Made by a program: the position numbers and the translations under genes
NCBI GenBank assembly: GCA_003833135.1
Contig: QZLH01000737.1
Span: forward strand, 8,885 to 52,893
Source: Oehlia diaphana
Lineage: Eukaryota > Glomeromycota > Glomeromycetes > Glomerales > Glomeraceae
Reading direction: 5' to 3'
DNA: 44,009 nt
The notes under the pieces: generated by a model
Databases searched by the model: none
What the model saw: the letters and a program-made list of their open reading frames with translations, nothing else
Told to the model about the DNA's origin: nothing
Shown here: positions 43,406 through 44,009 of the stretch, piece by piece
Numbering within the stretch: position 1 is the stretch's first letter
Layout: each line of letters begins with the position of its first letter

Positions 43406-44009
43406 TATATATATAATTAGGGTTTAAAAATGGTTTAAAATTGAACATAGTTATTATTATTATTATTTAAATTAGGGATTGGCGTTGATTTTTATTATTA
43501 TTTTATTGATTTGTATTTTATTTCATCATTTGGTACAAGTATTTTTATTTAATAAACTATAATTTCTTTTTTTATATAAAATTTTACGAGTATTTTATAT
43601 ATTAAAATTTGTTATTTGGTACGACTTACAGAGTCCAGGGATTGGAATCGATTAATCGAAAATCGACAAAACATAGTAAAATCGATTCTCGAGAATCGAT
43701 TCTCAGCAATTTTTTACATATAAGTTAACCTGACTCCAAAGTAAGTTTTCATGCCGGCCAAGTGTTGATTATTTTTGCTGAAATTAGAAACTTCAGGTTG
43801 GTCGTGTATAAGAAAAATCTTGAAAAGATTCGATTTTCGATTCCAATCCCTACCGTACGAGTATTTTATATATTAAAATTTCATCATTTGGTACGAGTAT
43901 TTTTATTTAATAAACTATAATTTCTTTTTTTATATAAAAATTTTATTATTTGGTACGAGCGAGAAAAAAGATTCCCGATCGTTCCAGTTTTTTTTTTTTT
44001 TTTTTTTTT
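43406..44009. other. 3' flank of the intronless P450
   Basis: An AT-rich trailer with AATAAA at 43551. Two direct copies of a segment reading TACGAGTATTTTATATAT and onward to TTTGGTACGA occur at about 43586-43625 and 43855-43900, on either side of the MITE-like element. A further copy of the TATTTTTATTTAATAAACTA segment follows at about 43900. The window ends in a T run. Confidence 0.6.
43636..43852. mobile_element. MITE-like element of about 217 bp with terminal inverted repeats
   Basis: The left end reads CAGGGATTGGAATCG and the right end CGATTCCAATCCCTA, an inverted pair of about 14 bp. The similarity continues inward (AAAATCG at left, CGATTTT at right) with an 8-bp indel. No open frame is inside. 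A perfect 22-bp palindrome containing CTCGAG lies at 43680-43701. The CAGGG start recalls hAT-type ends, but I found no clean target-site duplication, so the class is open. Confidence 0.7.

Overview
The window looks like a fungal nuclear contig, most likely from an arbuscular mycorrhizal fungus (Glomeromycotina, Rhizophagus-like). It is strongly AT-rich with long A/T homopolymers. Genes are split by many short GT-AG introns (about 65-95 nt) in wide non-coding spacers. The families are ones known to be expanded in that group: F-box proteins, MATA_HMG proteins, cytochromes P450 and Sel1 repeats. The assignment rests on style and gene content, not on a marker gene. All exon structures were built by hand from splice sites, phase and comparison of paralogues.

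Layout. (1) 0.4-5.5 kb: two tandem, divergent paralogues on the minus strand encode an unrecognised two-membrane-segment protein (598 and 471 aa). (2) 6.0-7.6 kb: a minus-strand F-box protein. (3) 8.1 kb: a 77-nt foldback hairpin. (4) 8.46-9.84 kb: a three-exon gene with a bromodomain-like fold and a Glu-rich repetitive tail, followed at 10.2-12.2 kb by a heavily decayed copy whose changes are almost all G:C to A:T, mostly at CpA/TpG. (5) 12.8-16.9 kb: a full-length ABCB (P-glycoprotein/Ste6-type) transporter on the minus strand, then a 554-N assembly gap whose two flanks carry the same sequence. (6) 19.1-30.3 kb: three tandem units of about 3-4 kb. Each carries an intact 11-exon cytochrome P450 gene (492-493 aa) plus copied promoter and downstream DNA. 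(7) 30.7-32.0 kb: a five-exon polytopic membrane protein with conserved-looking histidines. (8) 32.2-33.3 kb: a convergent three-exon MATA_HMG-type gene, with a broken copy at 37.6-38.5 kb that contains a Sel1-repeat-coding insert. (9) 33.3-41.8 kb: mostly non-coding, with several degenerate tandem repeats. (10) 41.8-43.4 kb: an intronless P450 of a different family, followed by a MITE-like element with terminal inverted repeats.

No operon-like logic applies. The theme is local duplication followed by different fates: diversification (two-TM pair), recent amplification (P450 triplet), directional point-mutation decay (bromodomain copy) and indel decay (HMG copy). The P450 triplet, a further P450 and an ABC exporter lie within 30 kb, but nothing in the sequence shows that they form one pathway. 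No tRNA, rRNA or CRISPR array was seen.
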